The notes under the pieces are model-generated. The model saw only the letters and a list, made by a program, of their open reading frames with translations. It searched no databases and was not told where the DNA came from. From CAVUOA01 sp963742955 (GTDB lineage: Bacteria; Bacteroidota; Ignavibacteria; Tepidaquicellales; OLB5), in contig CAVUOA010000009.1 of NCBI GenBank assembly GCA_963742955.1, forward strand, positions 620,001 to 684,000: a stretch of DNA of 64,000 nt. Reading direction: 5' to 3'. Of this stretch, positions 54,957-63,022 are shown piece after piece (position 1 is the stretch's first letter; every line of letters begins with the position of its first letter). A program made the position numbers and the translations under genes.

Positions 54957-55909
54957 CAGGTAACTGCCTGTTCCTTTTTGGTATGATTCGGAAGAAGGTT
55001 GTAAACTGCAAGAGGTATAAGTATAAGAAATATTGTGAGAGCTTTATCTATTTCTCTCATTCTTGCGATAAAGAAAAATGCTCCAATATAAAACAACGGA
55101 AGTGTTATAAATAAATTTCTTCTTAAGAATTCCGGTTTTGATTTAATTCCTCTCAACGCTAAGAAAAGCAGCGGAACAATCATGACAATCCACAGAATTA
55201 CAAAATCAGGATGCGCAGAATTAAATGCCGCATCCTTTGAAAAATACCATGCGTAATCATCTCCGCTCGCATGTCCCCCTCTTAACATGTAAATGATGCC
55301 GTAAGTAAGCACAAAAGTCAGCACTAAAAATGCTGAGTGCATCCACACTTTGAAAGATTTAATGTTACTGCTTGCTCCCCAGAAGTAAAACATGATTAGC
55401 AAAATAATCTGAAGCTCATTAAACGCACCGATAAAAACCAGCGGGTACAGATATAACACTTTATTAGTATTGATTAAATAAAATCCCAAAGCCATCAGTC
55501 CGGCGGTCGTCATATCCCCAAGATTATCATACCCCGTAAGCGAAAGCGGCACGAGCAGCGCAAACATCAGCAGACTAATTGCTGCCCCCAAACCGTCAAA
55601 CCACAGAAAGAAGAAATTTGCAGCCATTAACATCAGAAAAAAATAAACTATAATATTTTGCACCGAGTATGCAAAGAGGAATGCAGGCTTTTCGGGTAAT
55701 GCAAGTTTAAACAAAGAAAATGTTATGTTCGCCATGTATGGATTAAGCAGGCGGTATTTATACGGGTATTCAATGGAGTTATCAACAATAGTTAAGTGCC
55801 TTTTGATTTTCATCTCATAGTTAGGCGCATCAATCCTTATTGACTGATAGTACGATAAAACTACCGCTGCAAAAAATACAATAAAATATAATCTTTGTTT
55901 GCTAAGCAA
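54956..55909 (-). CDS. Polytopic membrane protein of unknown function
   Basis: 317 residues with about nine hydrophobic segments (FIVFFAAVVLSYYQSIRIDA; PLVFIGAFNELQIILLIMFY; FVILWIVMIVPLLFLALRGI). The loop after helix 1 (NYEMKIKRHLTIVDNSIEYP) and the KYRLLNPYMA motif resemble GT-C glycosyltransferase-like or EpsG-like proteins, but no catalytic motif is firm. It precedes asnB with a one-base overlap, so they are co-translated. Confidence 0.7.
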   Translation of the reverse strand: MLSKQRLYFIVFFAAVVLSYYQSIRIDAPNYEMKIKRHLTIVDNSIEYPYKYRLLNPYMANITFSLFKLALPEKPAFLFAYSVQNIIVYFFLMLMAANFFFLWFDGLGAAISLLMFALLVPLSLTGYDNLGDMTTAGLMALGFYLINTNKVLYLYPLVFIGAFNELQIILLIMFYFWGASSNIKSFKVWMHSAFLVLTFVLTYGIIYMLRGGHASGDDYAWYFSKDAAFNSAHPDFVILWIVMIVPLLFLALRGIKSKPEFLRRNLFITLPLFYIGAFFFIARMREIDKALTIFLILIPLAVYNLLPNHTKKEQAVT

Positions 55910-55918
55910 AATCGGAAG

Positions 55919-56887
55919 TTAAAATTTTAAATCCAGATAAAACGAATCACGCAGTATTCCTCTCGCTCCGAAGTTTTCTTTGAACTTTCCAAGTCCCCAG
56001 TTGGGGTCCATATTTACAGTAAATAGTCCAAAATCCAGAAAACTTAATCCGCGCTTAACGGCATCTTTGATAATCGAATAGAACAAATAGTTCACAGAAC
56101 GGTACTGCTGGAATTCCATATTGCTGCTTATGTAAAACACAAGCACGACTTTTTCATTGCAGAAAAAGTTTATTACTCCGGCAATCATCTTATTTTTTAT
56201 GTAAGCTCCAACTAGCTGAATTTTATCGGGAAAAAGTTTTTTAAGCTTCATAATCTCGGCCAGTGTATGCGCGGGATTAACATTGTGGCGCATAGCAAGA
56301 TTGTTCTTCAATATTTTGTAGTAGTCTTCAAAGTCTTCCGACTCCTTAATTACAACGCCCATTTTTTCTGATTTTCTAACAGCAGTCCTCGCCTCAGATT
56401 TAAACAAGCTGAGCACGTTATCTTCATCTACATCCAGCGATACTACGCTTGACACTTCGCGCTTCAAATATTGGAAGCCGTTTTTCATGAAAGCGAAATC
56501 AACATAGTTATTATAGCGCTTCTGGTAAATGAAAGGAGAATGGGTGATAATTATTTTCTGAAAACCGTTTGTTAGTGTATAGTCAATCAGTGTTTCAGTC
56601 AACTCAAATGCCTGGCGGATGCTGAGGTTGTCCCTGTAAACAAACCCTCCGTAAGAAGCTCCCTGGTGGGATATTAATGTGACCCTGTCATCACGTTTAA
56701 TATTTGCTGCAGTGAGAACTGCAACAATGTTATTTTTATCTTTGAAGATTAAGGAATTATCTTTAAACCTGTCAGCAGGATGGTAAGAAAGGAATTTCCT
56801 TGTGTGAAATATTGTGCCGTTGTTTGATGACTCTACAAAGTTTTCCCATTCGTCAAGATATTTTTTTTCGTATCTGATTATGTCCAT
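55919..56887 (-). CDS. FemAB-like GNAT acyltransferase
   Basis: 322 residues with the double-GNAT fold of FemAB/Fem-X proteins: WENFVESSNNGTIFHTRKFL near the start, SEARTAVRKSEKMGVVIKE in the middle, and IAGVINFFCNEKVVLVFYIS to LFYSIIKDAVKRGLSFLDFG. Such proteins add an amino acid to peptidoglycan or a glycan from aminoacyl-tRNA, or act on lipids. Here it sits between a membrane protein and PorV/PorQ-family genes, within a surface cluster. Confidence 0.8.
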   Translation of the reverse strand: MDIIRYEKKYLDEWENFVESSNNGTIFHTRKFLSYHPADRFKDNSLIFKDKNNIVAVLTAANIKRDDRVTLISHQGASYGGFVYRDNLSIRQAFELTETLIDYTLTNGFQKIIITHSPFIYQKRYNNYVDFAFMKNGFQYLKREVSSVVSLDVDEDNVLSLFKSEARTAVRKSEKMGVVIKESEDFEDYYKILKNNLAMRHNVNPAHTLAEIMKLKKLFPDKIQLVGAYIKNKMIAGVINFFCNEKVVLVFYISSNMEFQQYRSVNYLFYSIIKDAVKRGLSFLDFGLFTVNMDPNWGLGKFKENFGARGILRDSFYLDLKF

Positions 56888-56907
56888 TCAATTTTTATTT
56901 TATTTTT

Positions 56908-57810
56908 TTAGAAAGATGTTCCGACGGTAATCGTATGGCTTGAGCCCAGTGAATAACGGTAAGGAACAAAAGCATAGTCTAAACTGAATGCTTTATATTT
57001 CAATCCTATTCCGGTTGTAATGTTTCTGTCTTCGTAGCCGCTCTGGTATCCTGCCCGGATTCTTAGAAAATCTTTGTACTGGAATTCGGCACCGCCGTTG
57101 AAATGAAATACTCCGCCGTCAAGCACTTTGAATCCGTCTGCGCTGATTCTTACACCCCCATCGAGCTTTGGAAGATTAATCAGGTATGACGCACCGAACC
57201 TTGCAGCAGTGGGGAGTTTGGTTGATTCATTTCTCAGTTCTGTCATTGACCCGAAGTTAGAAATTACCGCCCCAACAGATAAATTTTCTTTGCTGTATAA
57301 TCCGCCTATGTCAAAAGCATAGCCTGATGCATTATCTATATAAATTTTCTCAAACAGAAACTTCGCAGTAAGTCCAAACTGCAATGCATCATTTATTTTA
57401 TAAGCGCCTGATATCCCTATTTCAAAATTCTGAGCGTTAAATTTATCAATCGGCGCACCGGGAACTTCCCTTATTTCTATATCGCTTACCGATGTGTTGT
57501 TAAGATTCAGACCAAGAGCAACCTTATCAAATTTTATTTTTGCAGCAAGAAATTCAGTTCTTACTCCCAGAATTTGCTCATTGTGCATAAACAAAGCGTT
57601 TACATTTGAACCGAGGAACATCGCTGCGGGATTGTAATGGGTAGCTGATGCATCAATTGAATTGGAAACAACTGCTTCACCCATTGATACAGCACGCGAG
57701 GTAACACCCAATTTTAGAAACGATAGACCAGTATTAGCTGCGCCGACGTTCTGCGAAAATGCGGAACTTGTTATACTTAGAGCTATTATTAATCCTATTA
57801 ATATCTTCAT
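56908..57810 (-). CDS. PorV/PorQ-family outer-membrane protein
   Basis: 300 residues: a signal peptide (ILIGLIIALSITSSAFS), the family opening TGLSFLKLGVTSRAVSMGEA with SATHYNPAAM, and a beta-barrel with glycine turns up to the terminal TVGTSF. PorV and PorQ act with the type IX machinery, carrying or anchoring cargo at the cell surface. It lies beside a second member (57828-58802). Confidence 0.88.
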   Translation of the reverse strand: MKILIGLIIALSITSSAFSQNVGAANTGLSFLKLGVTSRAVSMGEAVVSNSIDASATHYNPAAMFLGSNVNALFMHNEQILGVRTEFLAAKIKFDKVALGLNLNNTSVSDIEIREVPGAPIDKFNAQNFEIGISGAYKINDALQFGLTAKFLFEKIYIDNASGYAFDIGGLYSKENLSVGAVISNFGSMTELRNESTKLPTAARFGASYLINLPKLDGGVRISADGFKVLDGGVFHFNGGAEFQYKDFLRIRAGYQSGYEDRNITTGIGLKYKAFSLDYAFVPYRYSLGSSHTITVGTSF

Positions 57811-57827
57811 ATAGTTTATTTACTTCC

Positions 57828-58802
57828 CTATTTTATTTTAAATACAGCAGTTAATGTTTGCAAGGGTTTATTTGAATACGGCTCCATGACAAACGCGTAG
57901 TCGATACCTATAATAAAATTGGTTAACTCTCTTTGATAGCCAACACCGAACATTATATCGGAATTCCCGAACTTATCTTTGCTTGTGAAATCAAACCTGT
58001 CGAACCCTCCCCTGAAAGCAATGTTTGGAATTGGTGTAAGTTCAAGTCCCATTCTCAATATTTGTGATTTTTTATTACTGACTTCAAAATCAGCAGAAGC
58101 TACACCTACTCCTTTCGGAAGCAGGTAAGAAACTCCAAGAGTGTAAAGAACAGGGAATTTATCTTTTGTTTGGTTGCCATACTGTGAACCGTATAAATCG
58201 GTTGTGTTCCATTGATACCTTGAATTTATATCTTTTACGGTTAACCCCACATTTATTCTGTCGTTAACCTTGTATAATCCACCCAAATCAAAACCGAGTG
58301 ATGTTGTTGTAATACCTTCAAATAGTTTTGAATAATAAAACTTAAATCCGAAGCCAATTGAAACCTTGTCAGATACTCTGATTGCAGGAGCAAACAAGAA
58401 CTGGTTTTCGCTTGTTGAATAGTCTCCTATATGAAATCCGTCCGCGTCCCTGCCGTCGATATTGCTCACACCCGAATTTATAACAGCAAAAGTTACACCA
58501 GCGCCTCCCTGTGACTGATTGGGCAGCTTAAAGTTCTTAGTATAGCTCAAAAAATTCAATGACCTGTCAAATGATAAAAACGAATAACTCAGGTTTATCT
58601 GGTGAACGTCAACAAACGGCGATACAGCCGGATTGTAATAGCCTACAACATCACCGGTGGTAACTGATGTCATAGCATTGCCCATGGAAATTCCTCTTGC
58701 ACCAAATCCCATTCGGGCAAATGCCCCGGGTAATCCTCCCAGCTGCGCAAAAGCAGGCGAGCTAAGAAGGAACACTATTATAATTGATTTAAATATTTTC
58801 AT
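57828..58802 (-). CDS. PorV/PorQ-family outer-membrane protein
   Basis: 324 residues: a signal peptide (FKSIIIVFLLSSPAFAQ), then AFARMGFGARGISMGNAMTS with VVGYYNPAVSPF, the family opening, and a barrel (GVTFAVINSGVSNIDGRDA; NIAFRGGFDRFDFTSKDKFG). It starts 57 bases after the gene at 58860, across a hairpin, and 17 bases separate it from the next PorV/PorQ gene. Duplicated, probably by an old tandem event. Confidence 0.88.
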   Translation of the reverse strand: MKIFKSIIIVFLLSSPAFAQLGGLPGAFARMGFGARGISMGNAMTSVTTGDVVGYYNPAVSPFVDVHQINLSYSFLSFDRSLNFLSYTKNFKLPNQSQGGAGVTFAVINSGVSNIDGRDADGFHIGDYSTSENQFLFAPAIRVSDKVSIGFGFKFYYSKLFEGITTTSLGFDLGGLYKVNDRINVGLTVKDINSRYQWNTTDLYGSQYGNQTKDKFPVLYTLGVSYLLPKGVGVASADFEVSNKKSQILRMGLELTPIPNIAFRGGFDRFDFTSKDKFGNSDIMFGVGYQRELTNFIIGIDYAFVMEPYSNKPLQTLTAVFKIK

Positions 58803-58809
58803 TTTTTAA

Positions 58810-58851
58810 CCTCACCCCCGTCCCCTCTCCGAAGGAGAAGGGTGCGGGGGA
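58810..58851. repeat. Dispersed CCTCTCC/GGAGAGG-type palindrome, copy 2
   Basis: CCCCCGTCCCCTCTCC-GAA-GGAGAAGGG-TGCGGGGG; nested inverted repeats between two outer-membrane genes. Confidence 0.7.
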
Positions 58852-58859
58852 ATTCAATT

Positions 58860-59531
58860 TTAAAATTTATAAACCAGAGATGCAGCAACATTTACCAAAA
58901 GCTCTCTGTAACCTCTGTCAACAAACGGAGCAACTCTCAATACCGTTGCAGCTTCAGCCTGAAAGTTGACTTTTCCAAATGCCAGAAATATGCCGGCGCC
59001 GGCTCCCGGACCAAACAGAACCCTGTTGTAAGATGTTTCCGCAAAGTTATAAAACGATTGCGAATATCTGCCGGTATCATTATGACTCTCACTATAAGTG
59101 TGATTCCTGTTCTGAATATCAAACTCTAATATTCCGGTAACATAAACCGGGTTTAAAGTTTTATCACGGTTCATAAAATAATTCAGCTTAATATCAACAT
59201 TGTAATCTGTGAGATTTTCATTTTCATTTTTAAAAACAACCTCACTTCCGCTTCGGTAACTGTTTTCACTGAGCAAATAACCGCGTTCAAATCCGTATTT
59301 ATAAACAAATTCAACCTGTGCATTGTCATAATAATCATAGATAACCGAACCTACAAGATTAATATTGTCTGCGTCACCCTTTGAACCTGAAACAGACCTT
59401 GATAATGAATTGAATTCCGCTCCTGCTTTAAAATAAAATCTGTCTAAAACATTTTTATTAGTCACCTGCTGTGAAAATGTTACTCCGGTTATTAAAAGAA
59501 CAAAGCCAAGGATAAAAATTGAGTTTTTCAT
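58860..59531 (-). CDS. Outer-membrane beta-barrel protein
   Basis: 223 residues: a signal peptide (NSIFILGFVLLITGVTFS), then strands of the barrel type (YYDNAQVEFVYKYGFERGYL; PVYVTGILEFDIQNRNHTYS; GAGAGIFLAFGKVNFQAEA) ending NVAASLVYKF. No specific family recognised. It may share a transcript with the PorV/PorQ genes. Confidence 0.7.
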   Translation of the reverse strand: MKNSIFILGFVLLITGVTFSQQVTNKNVLDRFYFKAGAEFNSLSRSVSGSKGDADNINLVGSVIYDYYDNAQVEFVYKYGFERGYLLSENSYRSGSEVVFKNENENLTDYNVDIKLNYFMNRDKTLNPVYVTGILEFDIQNRNHTYSESHNDTGRYSQSFYNFAETSYNRVLFGPGAGAGIFLAFGKVNFQAEAATVLRVAPFVDRGYRELLVNVAASLVYKF

Positions 59532-59615
59532 TTTAATGCCTCCTTAAATGAAGTTAAATTATTGGAAACAGCAATTAGAGTTACTCAATTTTTAACAATT
59601 TGTCACATTTATTAA

Positions 59616-59655
59616 CCTCACCCTCGTCCCCTCAAAAGTAAAAGGGGCACGGAGG
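59616..59655. repeat. Dispersed CCTC/GAGG-type palindrome, copy 3
   Basis: CCTCACCCTCGTCCCCT-CAAAAGTAAA-AGGGGCACGGAGG, an imperfect hairpin between genes. Confidence 0.55.
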
Positions 59656-59686
59656 AAATTTATTTAAAATCTGCAAATCACCTTAT

Positions 59687-59705
59687 TCCTCCCCTTCGGG
59701 GAGGA
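59687..59705. repeat. Dispersed TCCTCCCC/GGGGAGGA palindrome, copy 4
   Basis: Eight-base perfect arms around TTC, close to the gene end at 59718. It may terminate transcription of that gene. Confidence 0.65.
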
Positions 59706-59717
59706 AAGGCGGGGCTT

Positions 59718-61375
59718 CTACTGTAATACTAAAATCTTTCCCCAGAAAGTTAAGTCACCATCGACTTCGATTCTGTAGAAGTACACCCCGTTAGCAACCT
59801 GTGTTCCGTCATCGCGTTTGCCGTCCCATGCTGTCCATTGCATACCGGGATTGCTTCTGGTTGCATTCTGAAGAAGTATCTTAACGGGATTCATTCCGAA
59901 ATCAAAAATTCTTATTGTAACTTTGGAATTCTGTCCGCCTGTCATATAATAAATACGTGTAACTTCATCATCGGGTGAAAATGGGTTTGGGGCAGCGTAA
60001 GTTTCCTGGGTTGAGTTAACCGGTCTATACCCGCGAAAGATTTTCCATTTCTCTGTCCACGGGTTTCCCAAATCACGGGTACGGCATAACCCGTCTCCGC
60101 TTCCTACCCAGATTGAATCACCCTCGGAATCAACAGCATAGAAGAAATCGCCGTGTATTCTGTCTTTAATCTCCTCATCATAAATGATTGAAGGCTTTGA
60201 CCATGAGAAATTTGGAGGCGTAAAATAGCTCCGCCATATTCCGTTATCGGTTGCGGCGTAAACTAAGCGAATCTTTAAAACCGATTGCATGAGAAAAAAC
60301 AGATTCGTCTTCGCCGCCTAAAGTGTTCTTCCACGTTAAGCCGCTGTTTGTTGTGTAACTGACAGCCGCAGATTGTCCTGATGCCCCTCCGCCGACATTT
60401 GTTGCGCCCCATACAATTGTCCTTCCTGCAAACCTTTGAACTTTCATCGCTACAACAAAATTTCCTGAAATGCCGCTGCCTGAGCCGGTATTTTCGTAAG
60501 TATATTTCCGCCAGCTTACACCCCAATCAGTTGACTTATTTATACCGCCCGCAGTTCCTACATATATTGTGGAATCATTTTCAGCCGTAACCGAAAATCC
60601 TTTGTGGTTGTCATTTGCAACAGGGTTAAGACTGAATGCGTTAGTCCCTGTGTAATTCCCGCCGGGGTAAATACTGTCTTTATTATCAGGAGGTAGTATA
60701 ACTCGCGTAAAGTGTGCGCCGTAATCTATTGACTTCCTAACCTCACCTGCCCATGAAACAATCCAGATTACAAGTGAATCTGATGTTACGTTTTTCTTCG
60801 TTACAAGAATATCATAAGATAAATTCTTGGCGGCTGTAGTTATTTTCAGGGCGGGTATAAGATTGTTTCCGTAATGCAGCGTGTCGTATCCGTCCGGCAT
60901 AGGGTCAACCGGCTGGGGAAATGAATTCCACACGTTGCCGTTATCAGACGATACTTTTATACCTGTTCCTATAGGCACATTTTTTTCTCCGCCTATATCC
61001 ATCGATGTTGCAGTAGAAACTATCACGTAGTTTCTGTAAACCGTTATTCCCGAAACATCATCATCGCCGAACGGTTCCGTACCGTAGTAATTCTGGAATG
61101 TATTTCCAAAATTATACGTCCTTACTATCCCCTTGCCCGTGCCGTACCATATTGTATCCCCGGTAACAATTATATCTGAGATAAAATTGGAAATGATTGT
61201 GTTTGATTCAACCGGAGAGAAACGGATATTATACTGAATTTTATTCGGCGCATCAGTTTGATTCTGTGACTATAAATTTCTGCAGTTGAGTAATCTTGAA
61301 CTCCTTCGGCAAAACCTGCGCGAAGGAAATTTGAATACATGCGAGTAATGTTATGATTAAAAACTTTTTCATCAT
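59718..61375 (-). CDS. Secreted BNR/propeller-like protein with FlgD-like Ig domain, frameshifted twice
   Basis: About 551 residues as one protein from ATG 61375 (MMKKFLIITLLACIQISFAQ, signal peptide). The sequence has BNR/sialidase-like units (GTGIKVSSDNGNVWNSFPQP; WIVSWAGEVRKSIDYGAHFT; WGVSWRKYTYENTGSGSG; SYTTNSGLTWKNTLGG). It ends in a FlgD-type Ig domain (APNPFSPDDEVTRIYYM; AWDGKRDDGTQVANGVYFYR). One base must be skipped near 61262 (ATAGTC-A-CAGAAT) and one at 60264 (CTT-A-GTT). Its start overlaps the previous gene's stop (ATGA). Likely a surface or secreted binding protein. Confidence 0.82.
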
Positions 61376-62187
61376 TGGTAAACGTAAATTGTATGGGTTA
61401 ATGTATCACTTACAAGATTCGGGTTAGCTCTGTCTCTTGCCGTATATTTAAACGTATATAGTCCAGTATCATTTGTTGGAGCTATATTGATACAAAGTGA
61501 ATAGTTCCCGTCCCCCGGTACTGCATCACAATGCCCCAGTGTATCGCCGTCGTCATACATAAAAAACGGATTTCCCGTACTGGGTTGACCGTTAGGTTTG
61601 AATGTATTAAAGTAAACGCTGCCTATATCGCATAATCCGTCCGGGTCAAATGCTGTTACTCTGAGAAAAACTGTTGTAAGCCCAGAGACCGGTCTTTGTA
61701 AGCTGTCCGGTGAAATAATATTTGAAACCACCGGCTTTTGGCTGTGAGTATTTACAATATCGAATGGGGTATTTATATTTGAACTGTTCAATCCGGATTG
61801 GTTTTGAGCAATGAAAGACCCCTGGTAAGTACCTGTCAGCCTGCAGGATAGTGAGAAAGTTATTCTACCAGTAAATCTGCCGTCACCCGCTGTCGTATCA
61901 GGTGCAACACCGTCATCTTTGAGTTCATAAACTCCAACCTGAGTGCCCAAAGGATTCTTAACTGTAACAGTAACTTTTGCTGCAGGTTCATCGGATGTCA
62001 CTTCTGCCCAGGCAACTCCGTTAACATTGGATGTGTCATAAACGGAAGGTGTTATCGCCGTTCCCAGAATTTTCGGAAATGTCAAAACTGGGTCAATAAT
62101 AGAACTATCCTGCTTTTCGCAGGAAGCAAAAAATGCCGCAATTACTATAATAACTGTAATTATAGAAAGAGATTTAATGTATTTCAA
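61372..62187 (-). CDS. Lipoprotein with Ig-like domains
   Basis: 271 residues with a lipoprotein signal (IITVIIVIAAFFASCEK; Cys at residue 23). Two Ig-like parts follow: about 50-130 (AAKVTVTVKNPLGTQVGVYE, then DTTAGDGRFTGRITFSL) and about 150-270 (VFLRVTAFDPDGLCDIGSVY; HCDAVPGDGNYSLCI), similar to choice-of-anchor X domains. It is translated with the following BNR-like gene (ATGA overlap), so the two may form a surface complex. Confidence 0.8.
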   Translation of the reverse strand: MKYIKSLSIITVIIVIAAFFASCEKQDSSIIDPVLTFPKILGTAITPSVYDTSNVNGVAWAEVTSDEPAAKVTVTVKNPLGTQVGVYELKDDGVAPDTTAGDGRFTGRITFSLSCRLTGTYQGSFIAQNQSGLNSSNINTPFDIVNTHSQKPVVSNIISPDSLQRPVSGLTTVFLRVTAFDPDGLCDIGSVYFNTFKPNGQPSTGNPFFMYDDGDTLGHCDAVPGDGNYSLCINIAPTNDTGLYTFKYTARDRANPNLVSDTLTHTIYVYQ

Positions 62188-62333
62188 GTTTTGGCTTTTT
62201 ATTTTAGAAGAAAATAAAAATATGTAGAGTCTTTCGATAGGTTAAGTTAGATTCTTAATGAATAAGATTCAAGTTAAATTTAGTTAATTCAAATATATAA
62301 CTAAATAATTAAAAAAAAAGTAATTTTTTATGC

Positions 62334-62834
62334 CTATGGAAAATCCAAACTCCTGTCTTCAGGTTTCACAAAATCCATCTTACAGAGCCTGAAAACATCA
62401 TTTTCTTCATAAGTATAGACTATCTTATCATCCTTATCATAGAGATAGCCGTCCTTTGAATATCCTCCGCCTGTGATTTTCTTCCATGCCCCAAGCATCC
62501 GTGTTGAATATGCCGCGGAACCTGTCCGGACGAGAAAAATTATTCCCCAGTTATCCGGCTTCGCAATAAATAAATCAACCTGGCAGTCTCTATACCTGAA
62601 CTGTTTATACCTGCTTCCGTTTTTTATGTATTTAAAATTTTTATTATTCTCAAGAAGAAATTTTCCGAGCACATTAAACACTTTGTTGGCGCTAACAGGC
62701 ACAAGGCAGATTTCAATATCTTTCACCTGTGGTTTCCTGCGGCGGACACTGCCCGCTATTTCTATCTTGAGGCAGTACGGTTTTAGAACTTCAATAAGCT
62801 CATCGGCAATTGATTTGGCTTCGGAATATTGCAT
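62334..62834 (-). CDS. Stand-alone family-X (pol beta-like) nucleotidyltransferase domain
   Basis: 166 residues, only the palm domain of DNA polymerase X. Catalytic motifs: GSVRR (28-32), the paired acids D39 and E41 (KDIEICLVP), and the third acid D87 (QVDLFIAKP). GTGSAAYSTRMLGAWKKIT-like RTGSAAYSTRMLGAWKK fits the nucleotide-binding part. There is no helix-hairpin-helix, lyase or PHP domain, so it is not a full PolX. It may add nucleotides in repair or to RNA. No phage genes are nearby. The neighbours do not help. Confidence 0.82.
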   Translation of the reverse strand: MQYSEAKSIADELIEVLKPYCLKIEIAGSVRRRKPQVKDIEICLVPVSANKVFNVLGKFLLENNKNFKYIKNGSRYKQFRYRDCQVDLFIAKPDNWGIIFLVRTGSAAYSTRMLGAWKKITGGGYSKDGYLYDKDDKIVYTYEENDVFRLCKMDFVKPEDRSLDFP

Positions 62835-62958
62835 GAAAGTAAATTAAAATAATTGATTCACTTTAAAAACATCAATCTTCACCCCTAATCTTTCACACCT
62901 GTATAAAAATAATTATCTTTGTATTTACGATTCATCTGCGGATTCCAAAAAATTTGTC

Positions 62959-62978
62959 ATTCCCGCGAAGGCGGGAAT
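62959..62978. repeat. Dispersed ATTCCC-N8-GGGAAT element, copy 4
   Basis: ATTCCCGCGAAGGCGGGAAT, perfect six-base arms extended by GC, in the promoter region of the acyl-CoA synthetase gene. Confidence 0.8.
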
Positions 62979-63022
62979 CCGATTAATGATAGAATTCGTT
63001 TATCCTTAATGAAGATTTATTT

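Noticed and set aside
62334..62834. Prophage remnant around the nucleotidyltransferase
   Set aside because: No integrase, capsid, terminase or lysis gene lies near it; the flanking genes are surface and fatty-acid genes.
22609..62978. CRISPR array from the repeated hairpins
   Set aside because: The copies are scattered singly between genes, not regularly spaced, and no cas gene is present.
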